NCBI GenBank assembly: GCA_023231475.1
Contig: JALJEE010001505.1
Span: forward strand, 1-45,847
Direction: 5' to 3'
Source of the DNA: Seison nebaliae
Lineage: Eukaryota; Rotifera; Pararotatoria; Seisonacea; Seisonidae
DNA: 45,847 bases
The number at the start of each line of letters is the position of its first letter. Within the stretch, counting starts at the first letter, position 1. Below are positions 1-12,100 of this stretch, one piece after another. The position numbers were made by a program, and so were the translations under genes. Below the pieces are notes generated by a model. That model saw only the letters and a list, made by a program, of their open reading frames with translations. It ran no database searches and was not told where the DNA came from.

Positions 1-48
1 ATCTGGTTGGACTCCACGGCTTTTCGGTGTTTTTCTCACACGCGGCAT
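1..48 (-). CDS. Possible first codons of a gene cut by the left edge
   Basis: Read on the minus strand, an ATG at 48 in a good context (CAA before it) opens 16 codons that reach base 1 without a stop, giving MPRVRKTPKSRGVQPD. The peptide is rich in Lys, Arg and Pro. The stretch is clearly more GC-rich than the AT-rich DNA next to it, as expected for coding sequence here. I do not recognise the protein. A basic MPR-type start is seen in some DNA-binding proteins and in some transposases, but 16 residues cannot decide. It could also be chance. Confidence 0.3.
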   Translation of the reverse strand, partial: MPRVRKTPKSRGVQPD

Positions 49-761
49 TTGGATGGAAGAATGTGATAAAAATCGAGATAAATAGAAAACTTTTTATTGA
101 AAATAAAATTTATTTTATTTACAAAGCCAATATTCATTTATATCCTCATTTTATTATCTCCAATTCGTCCACTGGTTCATCATAAAAAATTTTATTTCAA
201 TAGTTAAGCTTCATCTACCATTTCTTCTATCGTTGATATACTTTCTACTTATTTCATAATTGATAGATAAGTATCTATCAATCTATTATTTCTATCTTTT
301 TAAATATTTAGTTTAAGATTGTGATATATTCGAGATTCCGATAGAAAATAATATTTATTAAATACTGATAATATACTTCGAATAGTTTTATATTTTTAGG
401 ATTGTGAGAATTCTTAAGATTACTGCGAATCACATATGCCATATGTCATATGGCATTCATAATCACGCAGTGGATTGTTCATAATCATATAAACGACTTC
501 TGTTATGTCTTTTTCCACCTGTATAAGATACTATACATAGATAATTAAAGTTTTTCAAGTTCAAAATTATTTATCCTCAGAAAAGATGTCCAATTGGAAA
601 TAATTACACAACTAATTGTTAATAGATATAACTTATAATTATATAGAATGAGGTAGAAAGTTTAAATTTTATTTATAGTTAAATAAATTTAATTAAGTTT
701 TATTTTTTAATTATATTAGTTGAACGTGTAGTTTATAATCGTGATAACCATGTAGAGAATT
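49..761. other. Non-coding interval with one hairpin
   Basis: AT-rich sequence between the possible edge gene and the 3' end of the antistasin-like gene. It should hold the upstream region of the former and the 3' untranslated region of the latter. The only structure I see is the palindrome at 422-471. Confidence 0.5.
422..471. repeat. Near-perfect palindrome (50 bp)
   Basis: Two perfect 10-bp arms (436-445 and 447-456, ATGCCATATG against CATATGGCAT) face each other across one base. They are enclosed by a second inverted pair, ACTGCG at 422-427 and CGCAGT at 466-471. The two pairs are almost symmetric about base 446. Transcribed, this would fold into a hairpin with an internal loop. It may be a short inverted-repeat element, a dyad binding site or a chance fold. 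Confidence 0.6.
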
Positions 762-1122
762 CTATGAACGGTTCTTTCTTTTTCTGATTTCTTCTAAAAT
801 ATCCTTTCTTATGCAACTTGGGAAATCACCATAAAACATATTGGCACAAATTCGATCATGTGGACATAAAACATTCTGAGAAAAATAGAAACAGAATTCG
901 TATTATTTCTAAATGACAAGAATTAACTGCACATGGATCAGTGAGACATTGGCAAATTCGACAGAAATTAATTGGTGAACGTTGTAACCCAAATGGACAT
1001 CGGAGTTCACATGTTGCTATTTGGGTGTTGTTGCATTCCATTAATTTATCTATTAGGTTGATATTACATCGAATGATAGATAAATAGAAGGAAAGAAATA
1101 TCAATAATTTCATTATTATCAT
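762..1122 (-). CDS. Small secreted cysteine-rich protein, antistasin-like
   Basis: This is a two-exon gene. Exon 1 (1122-928) encodes a hydrophobic signal peptide (KLLIFLSFYLSIIRC) and a cysteine cluster. A 52-bp intron (927-876, donor GTTAAT, acceptor TTCTCAG) follows. Exon 2 (875-762) continues in frame with NVLCPHDRICANMFYGDFPSC, then a basic tail and a stop; the total is 102 residues. The core pattern, C-x3-C-P-x-G, then C-x2-C-x-C-x4-C (CRICQCLTDPC), matches antistasin-type domains, which often act as canonical serine-protease inhibitors; the DPCANVLCP run across the junction is also typical of such proteins. The start may be the Met at 1122 or the one at 1113. The secretion signal and cysteines are seen directly. 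Protease inhibition is inferred from the family, and a different small disulfide-rich fold is possible. Confidence 0.6.
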
Positions 1123-3093
1123 TTCCGATCAGTTAAAATTATAATTCTTTTTTTCATTTCCTGATTATACTGTTTAAAGCAAATATAAACAACTGGTGAT
1201 AATGTGATAAATATTGATTTTATGTGTCATAGAATAGGAAGAATTCTAAATCGATTAATTTTAAATTTTAAAGGACATGGAAATGTTTAAGGTTTTTAAA
1301 TCAAATTTTCCTTCGAAAATTGAGACTTGGTGGCAGAACTGTAATAGAATGCTATTAGATTTATGATTTTATTTTCAACTGCTTAACAATTAATAGAATA
1401 ACATTTATCGAAATTATTTAATGGAATTTTTGTTTGGAAATAAACATGTCGATCTTATTAATTTATTCGATGTTCTTTAGCATATTATGGAAAGGTAAAT
1501 TGAATAATTAAAATGGCAAGGTACAACATCTATGCTTTAAGAAAAATTTCTGACTAAATGAAAATGAAAATTTTTTGTTCACTCTGTGATGAACATTTGG
1601 TTCATCTAAATAATTAAGTATTGTATAATTATTATATGACAAATGAAATTATTAAATTGTGAAAATTTATTAAGTTAAGTTTGTTAATTACTTTTCAAAA
1701 AGTTTGGTTAGTGTACAAGTAATGATTCTACTCCTTGGTGTATTGTTTGATACGTAATAGGATACTTTCTTTTTTACTAGGCCTACTTTATTCATCCTCA
1801 TCGAAATTCGTTCCGGCTTATTTATCTAAAAGTTGTGGGAAAAGGAAGAACAAAGTCAAAAAGGAGAAGTATGATAATCTGATTGAAGTCATAATATGAA
1901 AAGAAAAAATGTGATGAGTTGTCCACGATTTGTGATGAAAAGATTGGCGATAGAAATCTGCGTTTAGTGAGATTTCAAATCTATTTATTTAGCAAGCGAG
2001 CATTAAAGTCTACGTACAGGAAAAATATAAAACAAATAATCGTTAAACAAAAACGGAACATAAAGGAAATATCGAAGTTAAGTTGTTTGCTTAATTTTCG
2101 ATCACGATAAAGAATCATGATTTTCTATTCATGATATAAAAGACATTGTTGAGAATAATAGATGCCGAAGAGAAAGAGAAAGAAAATGTTTAATTAATTT
2201 CTCTTCATTCAAAAAGTAGCCATCGTCACTAAATGTGCGAGTGGACAATTCAATCAAAGTATAACTAACATGACGATTTCCTTCTAGCCTCCTAAACATT
2301 CATCATTCATCTTCGATTTAGAGAAGAATGTCTATTGAATTCTCCTTTCTTCATGTTCACCCGACCAACCTTGTTTATTTGGGAAAGATGAAATTAATTG
2401 CATTCTCATGACATTCGACGACTGTTTACCTCGTACAAAATATCAGCTGGCAGGTAAACGAAAATAAATAAATAAATATGGACGAACAATACCAGAATAG
2501 TTTCCATTAAATTCCACTACCGATTATCACATCTGCAATCTTTCTCGTCACAAATTATTTTGTTGGAACGAAATTTGTTGGAGAATAATAGAATGTTGAC
2601 CTGCTGCCTTAATCCTTGATGAATTGAGTGAACGACCATTGTGAACCATCAGAGAATTGTTGAGTCTTTTTTGTCAATTACAATTAGATCCGAATTGTGT
2701 CTCTCGAATTCTACTCGATTGATATAAAGAAAATATGATTAAGGTGATAATTATCGACCAGCCGATAATATACATTTCCAGTTCTTTCTATAATTATCGA
2801 TCGTTTTTCTCTTAGATGAATTTTTGCTCTTTGTCATTCTTGTCAATTTGGTTCCTGCTGGAAAATGTTGTTCCCTTTTCAAATTGTCTTTCCTTCTCAA
2901 ATTAAATAAAATAAATAATGAAAATGTTAATTCCGGATATGTATCTAAACAGCAAGAGCAGTGGACGGAAATTTTCATGAATCATTAACAATATGCCGAC
3001 GTCAATTCAAGTGCTTCTCTACATTTTTATCTTTTGTGATAAGTGTTAAAATATACAGAAATTGTTGGTCATTTCCTTTTCTTCGGTCGATTT

Positions 3094-3384
3094 TCACAAA
3101 CTTTTCAATTTCGAACTAATTTCGAATGATATATCGTTTCTCCATTTCGAACGAATGAATAAGTGGATTTTCTTTTTTTTAAGTAGTTGAGCCTTCTGCT
3201 TTATCGAAAGGGAATAATATCGAAGACGAAAGTATTTCAATGACGAAAGTCTCTCAAGTATTTTCTCGAATAAGTTATTTCTTCGAAGTTTATCTAGTTT
3301 ATTTGCGGTTAATAAAAATGAGAAAGAATAACAAAATAACATTATCAAAATGATTATGATATTGATAATAAGAATTCTTTTCAT
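3094..3384 (-). CDS. Unrecognised ORF with N-terminal hydrophobic segment
   Basis: An ATG-started frame of 96 residues. It has a very hydrophobic N-terminus (KRILIINIIIILIMLFCYSF) that could be a signal peptide or anchor. The rest is strongly basic (LLKKKKIHLF and similar). No cysteines are placed to suggest a disulfide fold and I recognise no family. AT-rich DNA often makes hydrophobic chance frames, so this is weakly supported. Confidence 0.15.
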   Translation of the reverse strand: MKRILIINIIIILIMLFCYSFSFLLTANKLDKLRRNNLFEKILERLSSLKYFRLRYYSLSIKQKAQLLKKKKIHLFIRSKWRNDISFEISSKLKSL

Positions 3385-5474
3385 CGATATGGGACATCGT
3401 TTAGTAGTTTTCGAAAGAAAAAAAGTTCCAATTAGTTAGAATTGTTTCGACGAAGAACTGTTAGGGGAGAGACGTACGAATTGGCCCCCACATTCCAAAA
3501 CTTCAGTAAATTTAATCTATTGCGAACCGGTAATACAATATCGATTGTGTCCAATATTATTCAGAATTCAATCACATTTTGAATTAGTTGTTGCATCCAA
3601 TTCATGTGCGATTATATTCGTCCTACATAACAATTCGAATGAATTCGTCTATTATTCCGAATTACTTGTTATTCTTTATATCGAATACACTGTCACAATT
3701 GAGTGATACTTGAACTCCAGTGAAAGAAAAGAAAAAATATCCGTTGCAATTATGACATCTTCAGGAATATCTTGATCATTTTGAAGTTATCCTTAACCTC
3801 CTCCCGACAAGTGAGTGAGGACCCTCTTTATTTCGTCAAATAAGTATACGTCTATACTTTCCATTCGTATCTTAATTTGATTGAATGGATGATTGGTTGA
3901 AGCGAAACATTTCTTTCATCGTCCATCTAATTATCTTGTCGTAGAGATGATTGTTCGAAAGAATATGAAACTCAATTTGAAAATTAGGAAGATTTTCATC
4001 GCTACATCCGTCTACTATGTTTGATATTCATTTTGTAATGTTTAATGGAGAAATAGTCTTCTTTATTCGAAAATCTACGGGAAGATGTATTAGAAGAATT
4101 GGGAATTGGTGTTAAGAATCGAAATAGATTGACGACAATTGAAGTTGCAAATAGATGTGGTTCCTGAAAAAGAGTTAACGTGAATAAATCGGATTGAAAG
4201 ATGAGAAAGAAGGAAAAGACATTCCTTTGTTTTCTTCGTCTTCTTTTCCCGAACACGTGAGAAGTGGACTCGAGTATTCTTTTCACTCACGACTATATAA
4301 ATAAGAGAATCTAGTTAAGAGCATCGCTACGTTATCGTTAAAGATGATTTATTATTATCACTCTTATTATTATCTTCTCGACGTTATCTAGACGTCGTTA
4401 ATGATTCTCATTCACTCCATTACTTAGTGTCTCTATTAGTTTCGGACATTAACATGAAGACAATAAAGTTTTATCATTTTTATGAATTTCTTTATGAATA
4501 GTAAACCGCAAGGAAAACTTTGCAGGACGCGATGAAGATGTTCAATCTGAGTTCGTTTGGACAATATTAAGGTTGAAGAGAAAGAAAAGGTAGAAGGGAA
4601 GGCTGTTAATGGAACATAAAGTAAAGTTCATTGAGAATATATGTAGTCTTCATATCTCATTATTATTTATTGATATTTGAATGAAAGAACTCGTACAATT
4701 TTCGCATAAATCATACATTCCAATGGAATGTAGACGATACCAGATCGTCATTAATCATTCTTCTTTATTATTAAGGTCTAACTATGTCCGAGTTGACGTA
4801 TCCTTCGTCACATTTCTTTCTTAATTATCGTCACCCATTTATTTCGTACCATGTCGCGCATCGGACAATGGTCACCGTTTCTAATGAGTTTATGCGACTG
4901 ACCAATTCCTCACCATTAATATTCATTATGATATGCCATATTAAATTTAATAATCTTCCTAATAATCTTTTGCCTCAATATTTCCCTAAATATACTCCGT
5001 CACGGCTCTATTATTATTCAAAAAATAACGAATCCGAAATCGGTTATATTCTATCAGTTTCCGTATAAAGATATTCGGTAGGAGGAATTAATATTCTCGT
5101 AGAGATGGAATCGTTTGAGGAAAAAACCTGGGGAGCTGATGATGAAAGTCAATCTTTATGAAAAGAAAAAAACATCATCTTTTGTTCAATCTAATCATTC
5201 CATCACAATCGTCGTCATTATCTTTTTCGTCATCAAACCTCCATCTTCTTTGTCTTCATTATCTCCTCTTCATTTCACTTTGTACGACGTCGAAATGTAT
5301 CGAACGTCAGAAAGATTTAATGAATACAATTCGATAAGAGTTCGGACGGAAGAGATTAGGACGAAGGAACATCATTATTTTTCAAATAATATGTCCGTAT
5401 GGAGCATCGAAACAACTTCCTCATTTTCTTTTTATCTTTTTTTTTGCAGCTAATTTCATTATTTGTATATCTGA

Positions 5475-5813
5475 TCAACTTTGCATAATTATCAAAATAT
5501 TTAGTGCTTTCCTTAGAACTCTGTCACAGACTTCTCGTTCTACACACTCAGTCCACTTCCGTGTGCAATGGCCTTTACCACGAAATATCACCCAAATTTT
5601 TATTTCCGATAAATTGGGAAAGTTAATGCTTAGAACTATTATCTCCTTTTCACTGAAATATTCATCTACTATTCTGCCTCTCAATCTCTCCTCGATGTAT
5701 GAAGATTTCGATAAATATTTATAAAATTTTTTTATGATTAAAATTTCATTCACAATGACTTCGTTCGATGTAGTAACCATATGAAAATGTTGTGACGTGT
5801 TACTTCCCCTCAT
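5475..5813 (-). CDS. Unrecognised 112-residue ORF
   Basis: An ATG-started frame with a more protein-like composition than its neighbours. It has mixed charged residues, an alternating hydrophobic middle (EIIVLSINFPNLSEIKIWVI) and three cysteines close together near the end (HCTRKWTECVEREVC). No family recognised, no signal peptide and no clear splice partners. It may be a real single-exon gene, one exon of a spliced gene, or chance. Confidence 0.25.
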   Translation of the reverse strand: MRGSNTSQHFHMVTTSNEVIVNEILIIKKFYKYLSKSSYIEERLRGRIVDEYFSEKEIIVLSINFPNLSEIKIWVIFRGKGHCTRKWTECVEREVCDRVLRKALNILIIMQS

Positions 5814-7519
5814 GTCAAGTCTGTTTGTTTCGTTCGATCGACATTTATTCTTTTTAAACCAACTGCAATGAGTTCGAATGTCGACTACGAGTTTTAATGC
5901 GAAAAGATTGAGACCTTTTTCGTTTAAAGGACATTTGTTGCTGGAGAAAATTGGTCAGGAAATTTAGGTGGAGAACAAAAGATATCCATCCTCTATGCCT
6001 AAAGAAATTTCCTGCAACTTCATGAGAGATTTCTTTTCTTGTTAAGGTGCAATTGAACTTTCTTTCTTTCCTCCCACAAAAATTTTATTACAATTCTTCA
6101 TTCTTTCTCCTCTTTTCTAACAATCCAACATTTGGATTGATCCATGTATATTATTCTTCTTCTATTCTAGAGTTGTAACACCTCACGATTTAGTTCGTAA
6201 TTCAATGTTCCCATTTCCGTCATAATATTTTAATGCAATATCTTTTCCTTTACCCAATTCTTTCTTACTACTCTATATTTCTCTTAGATTAGGTATTAGG
6301 TCTTAGGTATTCCTCATTAAAATACTTCTTTGAGTAATTCGAAAGGTGGTAGGATAGTAGTAGTAATAGTAGTAAAATTAAATGCTAACGGAAATGTTAA
6401 CAACGTCCTCGTCTTCTACTACATTCTCGGGAGTGAAGAAATGTTATGAACATGGCAGATGATTGAGATGTTGTGATAAGAATTGCAGATAATCACAAAT
6501 GCAATTTCACTGTTTTAACTTCAACCCGAAAAACTGTTAACAGAATGATCGGAATAACATTATATGACCAAAATAAATACACAATCGGAAAGTATGAATT
6601 CGATGAAAGAGTTTGAGATGTGTGTAAAAGGTGAGTTGTGGTAAAGTTTTTCGTAAATATTGTGGCCATCTGTTGCCTGCGTTTGATGATGAGTCGATTA
6701 TGATTATGAAAGGAATCGTCGGGAATTGAGGAAAGGATAAAGGAGAAAACAATAAGATTATCTCCATTCCCAATCTCACCATCCGAATAATTTTCGTTTG
6801 TTCTCCACGACGAAGAGAAGAACATTCTCTTCACGTGGCATCAATTCCAGAATTATCTTGTGTGTCGTCTGCAACAATGAACGTAGGATGTTCATGTTCG
6901 TCGCTTCATCACGTTATCGTATCTAAGTCAAATAAAAATTGTGATAGAGCTTCTATTGTATTAAATTGACTTGTCTCCCCCTAAATGAAAATCGTTTTAT
7001 TCTTCTTGATTGAATGTTGTATAACAATCCTAGTTACATAAGAATAATTTCAGTTAATTCACCCGATTCTTTTCTGAGTGACAATTGTGAAGCATTCATT
7101 CTACCCCTCCCAACCACAGAAACAACTGAAGATTTATTGACTGAAAATGAAGTGATGAGTTTTATTCTTTCTTACGAATTCTACTACCCCCCGTTCAAAG
7201 TGGCATTGCCAATTAGTTTATTGATTTCATTCCGTTATCTGAAATGTCAAATGATTATTGGTACTGCTGATGTCTCTCATACGACTCATTGTAACATCGA
7301 ACATTACTTGTCATTCGATACAAGCGGTTTCTCTCGATTAAATTCGATTTACTATAATTCTATTAATTCTCCACCTTCTATTCCATTGAGAGTTCACGGT
7401 AGTCGTTCATTGAATTCTTCTTTTTTTTTTCTCGTCCAAATCCATATTAGTTATTCATAATCATTTATTAATTGCATATTCAAATGAAACAATTATTTCA
7501 ATTTGAACAAAACATCAAA

Positions 7520-7556
7520 TTCGATGTTCATTCGATGTTCATTCGATGTTCATTCA
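7520..7556. repeat. 11-bp tandem repeat, three copies
   Basis: Three exact head-to-tail copies of TTCGATGTTCA (7520-7530, 7531-7541, 7542-7552), followed by the first bases of a fourth. It lies just before an AACT tract, so the spot looks prone to slippage. Confidence 0.85.
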
Positions 7557-7583
7557 ATCCTCTCCACTAACAAGTTTTGTAAG

Positions 7584-7615
<32 letters not shown>
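7584..7615. repeat. (AACT)n microsatellite
   Basis: About seven to eight uninterrupted copies of the tetranucleotide AACT. The tract is flanked on both sides by similar CTAACAAG words. Confidence 0.9.
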
Positions 7616-9153
7616 AAGCTTGTAATTTTTTGATTAATAATTTCATTGATCATCTCAATCTGAGATAGACAATAAAGATTTATCGACTGATGTTCATTGA
7701 AATTTCTTTTCCAAATTGACAGTGTTTTGTATCGGCCACTTGATTGAGAGTTTTGGTTTATTATCAGCTAATCACATTGTTAGTCAAGGTTGAGGAGTTT
7801 GAATGAAATCAACTAATAATTTTCTTCTAAAGAAAAAGAGATCTCAATTATTCTACACATTCTTTCTACCTTTTTTTTGTCGTATTACATTGATATTCCT
7901 TTCGTCATCATTTCGTCCATGATTCATAATTTCTTCATCATCTTCTTCACATCTGATGTTCCTTCGTTCACTACACGGACACTCAGTTATGGTTCGATCG
8001 ATCGATCGATCGCTACGTCGATCATTCATTCCCGTAACATTTACACAATCATTAAGTTATCTGATGTTTTTCCATTCGCAATCGAAATAAACTTTAATTA
8101 ATTGATAGTCGCAATAAGTGAACACAGCTGACCACTTATCATCCATTCGACTGTAACACTTTTCCATCTTTTCCTTCTCGTTATCGTGAAATTTATTCTC
8201 CAATTATCTAACAAGATACTGATATATTTCCGTATGAGAATGGAGCGCTCAACTAAATTGAAAAGAAATGAAGAATTATTATCACACTTAAATAATATAA
8301 TTATTTGAACATATTGATTTTTTGAACAAACTTTCTCTCCTCACCAATTAACAAGTGTCAACTAATTTCTTATCAATTTTCTTCTTCGATATCCTTTCTA
8401 ACTATCCCACTTATTTCCTATGTCCACATCTCGAATGGTTCGACGAGACTTCCCATAAACGAACATGGAAATCAGTAAAAATTTTAATTTAATTAGTCAA
8501 TATTTACTAATGAAATTTGTAATTTCCTAAATCGATTCATGATCAAACAAGAGAAATGTATTTCACTTCATTTCCTCTTCTTTATCTATCCGACATTTAA
8601 TTGATCATGATACTTTCATGCTGCGATGTGAACTGCACACGCGATCCATATCTTCCTCCCAATCCCAATTGCCTCACATGTTCAGATCATTGCTTCCTAT
8701 CACCTATTATATCGACACAATTTCGACACATCTTCTTCATGAGATCGTTTGATGGTCAAGGTCTCACCAATCTTCTCAATCAACCTCTTAATTTATTCAA
8801 AAATTTCTTCTCACCAAATGTGTCTCATACACAATTTTCAACTGATACAGCTGCCCACAATTACGTAATAATTTTGTTTAGGAATGTTCTTCTATAAACA
8901 ACTAAGCGTATGATTATTACCACTTTCCTTTCCATCCTTCTTATTGTTGTTTTTTCTTAACATCATCATCATCTTCTTCTTCTTCTTCTCAAACATTCCA
9001 ATTATTTATTATGGCTCATTCTTTTTCTCGTCATTTGATACTCTACTACTTTTTATTACACCTCATCATTACACTCCCTTCAACCAAATTTCTTCATTAA
9101 CTTCATTATTTTCTTCCAATTTTCTTAGATGTAAAATTACCATTTTTACAGAT

Positions 9154-12100
9154 ATGCAGAATGGAATCAATCCCCGTTCGAGAAATGTGACACATCTCCA
9201 TCATGGTCTGGAGAAGAAACACGTCTCTAAACTCATTTTCTCTCCAATGTTGTCTTCGGGAGAGACGTCCTCTTCCTCGTCCATTGGAAGTATTGAGAAT
9301 TTTGCTCAAAACATTTGTTATAAAGAATTCCTCAAACAACTCAAGGAGATTATCGCTTGGCTTCATCGATTACGAAGTCTGTTCGATGTTGATGGAAGTA
9401 TCAATCAATCCGGTGTCAATTTCATCAACAACCAAGTTTGTTGTTTTTAACTTTTATTTATTTCTATTATTATTACTTGAAAAGAATTTGAGAAAGAATT
9501 TGAGAAAGAATTTTATTTTATGAATTTTATTTTATGAAATATTGATGCACAATCCAATTCTTATTTGATCGATATTGATATTAGTTCTCTAACTGTATCT
9601 TTAATCAATAACTGTTTTTTAAGAGTTTTCGTTTCTGATAAAAAATCTTTTACCCAATTGAAAGATGAAAGGAAATTGAAAGAAAAATTTATTTGTAAAT
9701 TTCTTGAGAAATCCTAATAAGTCGAACAGGTTTTTCAACAATTCCTTCTTTTCCAATTCAGGTCCAAATAAAACGATATTTGGTTTATATTGAAGTAATG
9801 TTGATTTGCATATTGTATTGTTCGACGAGTTGGGATTAGATAAGAACGTGTTAGGAACAATAAAAATTAAACATTAATTTCAACGAATTTAAGGAGGATA
9901 GATCGATAATCGTTAATTTCCCATTATGATTCAATGACAAGGTGAAATTAGGATAATTATATATTTTTGAGAATCCGTACCATTATTTCCCATCAGTTTC
10001 ACTTTTCATTTCATTCAGATAATTAAACTTCATAATAATTCTCCCGAACTGTGAGGACATTAGAAATGATGGTAAAATAAGTATTAGTTAGTTCTTCTTC
10101 GACAGGCCTTGGCCACATATTATTTGACAACATAGAACAATAGTTCGGAACGAAACCATTAAATGAAATTCTGAACTTACGTCAACTTTCAGTTAAAATT
10201 TTATTTTTCTGACGACGAAGGTTACATGAAATTCACAGGTTTAAATTCCTTTATTTTCCCTATTTCAGATAAAGGAAACTGGTTGAGATTATTATCGTCA
10301 ACTTTTAAGTAGATAATTGAATTTTATATTACGGAAATCATTTGTATTGCTAATTAATTAAATGTTGTCTTCAAATTAAGTTGAGGAAGAAAGATTTCAC
10401 ATTCATTTCAATTACATAATTATTTCCAAAATAATTACTCTCATTTCTCCACAGAACATCGACGAATTTATCGCTGAAAGTCCAAGGAAGATTTATTTCA
10501 TCAATTATTGCAAATTGATCGCAGAGAAATATCCTCAATTAGAAAAGAAGATCTCTATAAAACTTCAATATATTGAGAATTTATCTTTACAATTATTTCC
10601 ATCGACAATCAATCAGAAGTCTAACGGACCAAATCAACATCTAATTAATAAATTCAATAGGAAACGCCATCATCATCATAAACTATCAAGTTACATTTCA
10701 TCTCACTCACCGTCAACAACAACTTCTCAAATAGAGTTCAACGAATGGTTAACAAGAACGAAATATCGTTTGAATTCATTAAAGCGAAAGTTGTCTTCTA
10801 CCGATTGTACAAGAAAAATCCTTCACATTCTTCGAAGAAAACAAACCGTTAGTATCAATAAAAACGATTCTTCCAACCTGAAGAATAAGGAAGTGTTATT
10901 GACAGATATTATCTCGAGTTATGTTTCCAAAATTTTCTTCCATTCTCAAAAACGAAGAAATGTTTAATGTACTTATAGAATGACGCCAGATGTTAGAGTG
11001 ACGAAAATTGAAAACGGTTTTTCTCTCCAATTTATGATTGTCGATGTGTATCGATATCTCACAATAATGATACAAATGATATACCATAATATTTTACTTA
11101 AATGTCTCTTAATTAATCTTTGTTGTTACTCGCCCAATTTTCATGATCAATGAGATGGAAACTTCCTTAAACGAGCTGTCATAATACAGGTCCATTTCCT
11201 GAATTGTAGGAAACGAAGAACATCCACAAGTGAAATAATTAGAAAATGTTTAATGTTTAATCCATCAACTTCTTGTCGATTCTAACAAAAACTAAGATTA
11301 TATCTAGTTTTCATATAAACTTATCATTTTTCTGCTCGGAGTGAAATTTAACGGTCCCTACAGATTCTCCCATATGATATGATGAACAATAAATTAAAAA
11401 ACAATTAATTTATTTCTTCTTCAAAGTGGATCGTATTAACTCTTTTAGATTAATATCCATATAATGAGGATCGATATAGGAACGTATCGAAGTAATCGTC
11501 TGTGTAATTGGATCTAGCGATTCTTATTTCTTTTCAACAATTCTATTTTTTCCTTATACCGAAATGAAAAAGTAGACAATATACATTTCTACGTAATCTT
11601 TATTGAAATAATTGTTGAGAGAATTATAAATAACTCCGAGATAATCGTTTTTATGAAACTTTGAAATATTATTTAAATGGTCTTTCTCCCATATAACACT
11701 GACATTCGTTGAGAAAACGGCCCAGTTTAATTTGTCTGCAATTCATCAGTTAAATGTGACGAAGTGGAAAAGAATGTTTATTTATTGATGAGAATGAATT
11801 TACTTTCATCGGAAATATCATTATCATAACGTACCCGGGGAATCAAATCGTATTTCTAATAACAAATATTTTTTATTATTAATCGTTTTTGTAATATCAT
11901 TACCCAAATAATAATATTATATAATATTTATAAGACTTATTGTGAAATAATTTATGACTTTAATTTAATATAAATTACACAATACCAGCAAATCGTTGAA
12001 GGTTAAACAATCAATCGGGACAAACATTGTAGAATATTGATTAAAACTAAATTGGAATCTACCGATTACTAATCAGATTCTACAAATCTTCTAAATCTAA

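Larger units (their letters stand above)
1123..9151. other. Gene-poor 8-kb region
   Basis: No recognisable gene. Open frames are short and mostly rich in Leu, Phe, Ser, Ile and Tyr, as chance frames in AT-rich DNA are; two slightly better ones are listed separately. Simple repeats include an 11-bp tandem repeat (7520-7556), an AACT tract (7584-7615) and a short CGAT tract near 7995-8012. One stretch near 7052-7150 could be a small exon: TTTCAG, about 33 acidic codons (DSFLSDNCEAF..., TEDLLTENE), then GTGATG. Its acceptor phase does not fit the phase-0 pattern of the downstream gene. The region probably holds upstream sequence and non-coding leader of klarsicht. Confidence 0.5.

Noticed and set aside
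7014-7460. 148-codon plus-strand frame as a gene
   Set aside because: No ATG at its start; composition is mostly Ser, Ile, Leu and Tyr, with no motif. Only a small inner part looks at all like an exon.
7584-7615. CRISPR-like or telomere-like repeat
   Set aside because: The unit is four bases with no spacers, and its sequence is not a telomere repeat. It is a microsatellite.
8601-8897. 98-codon Cys-containing frame upstream of klar
   Set aside because: Cysteines are not in any pattern I know, there is no signal peptide, and the rest looks like chance AT-rich translation.
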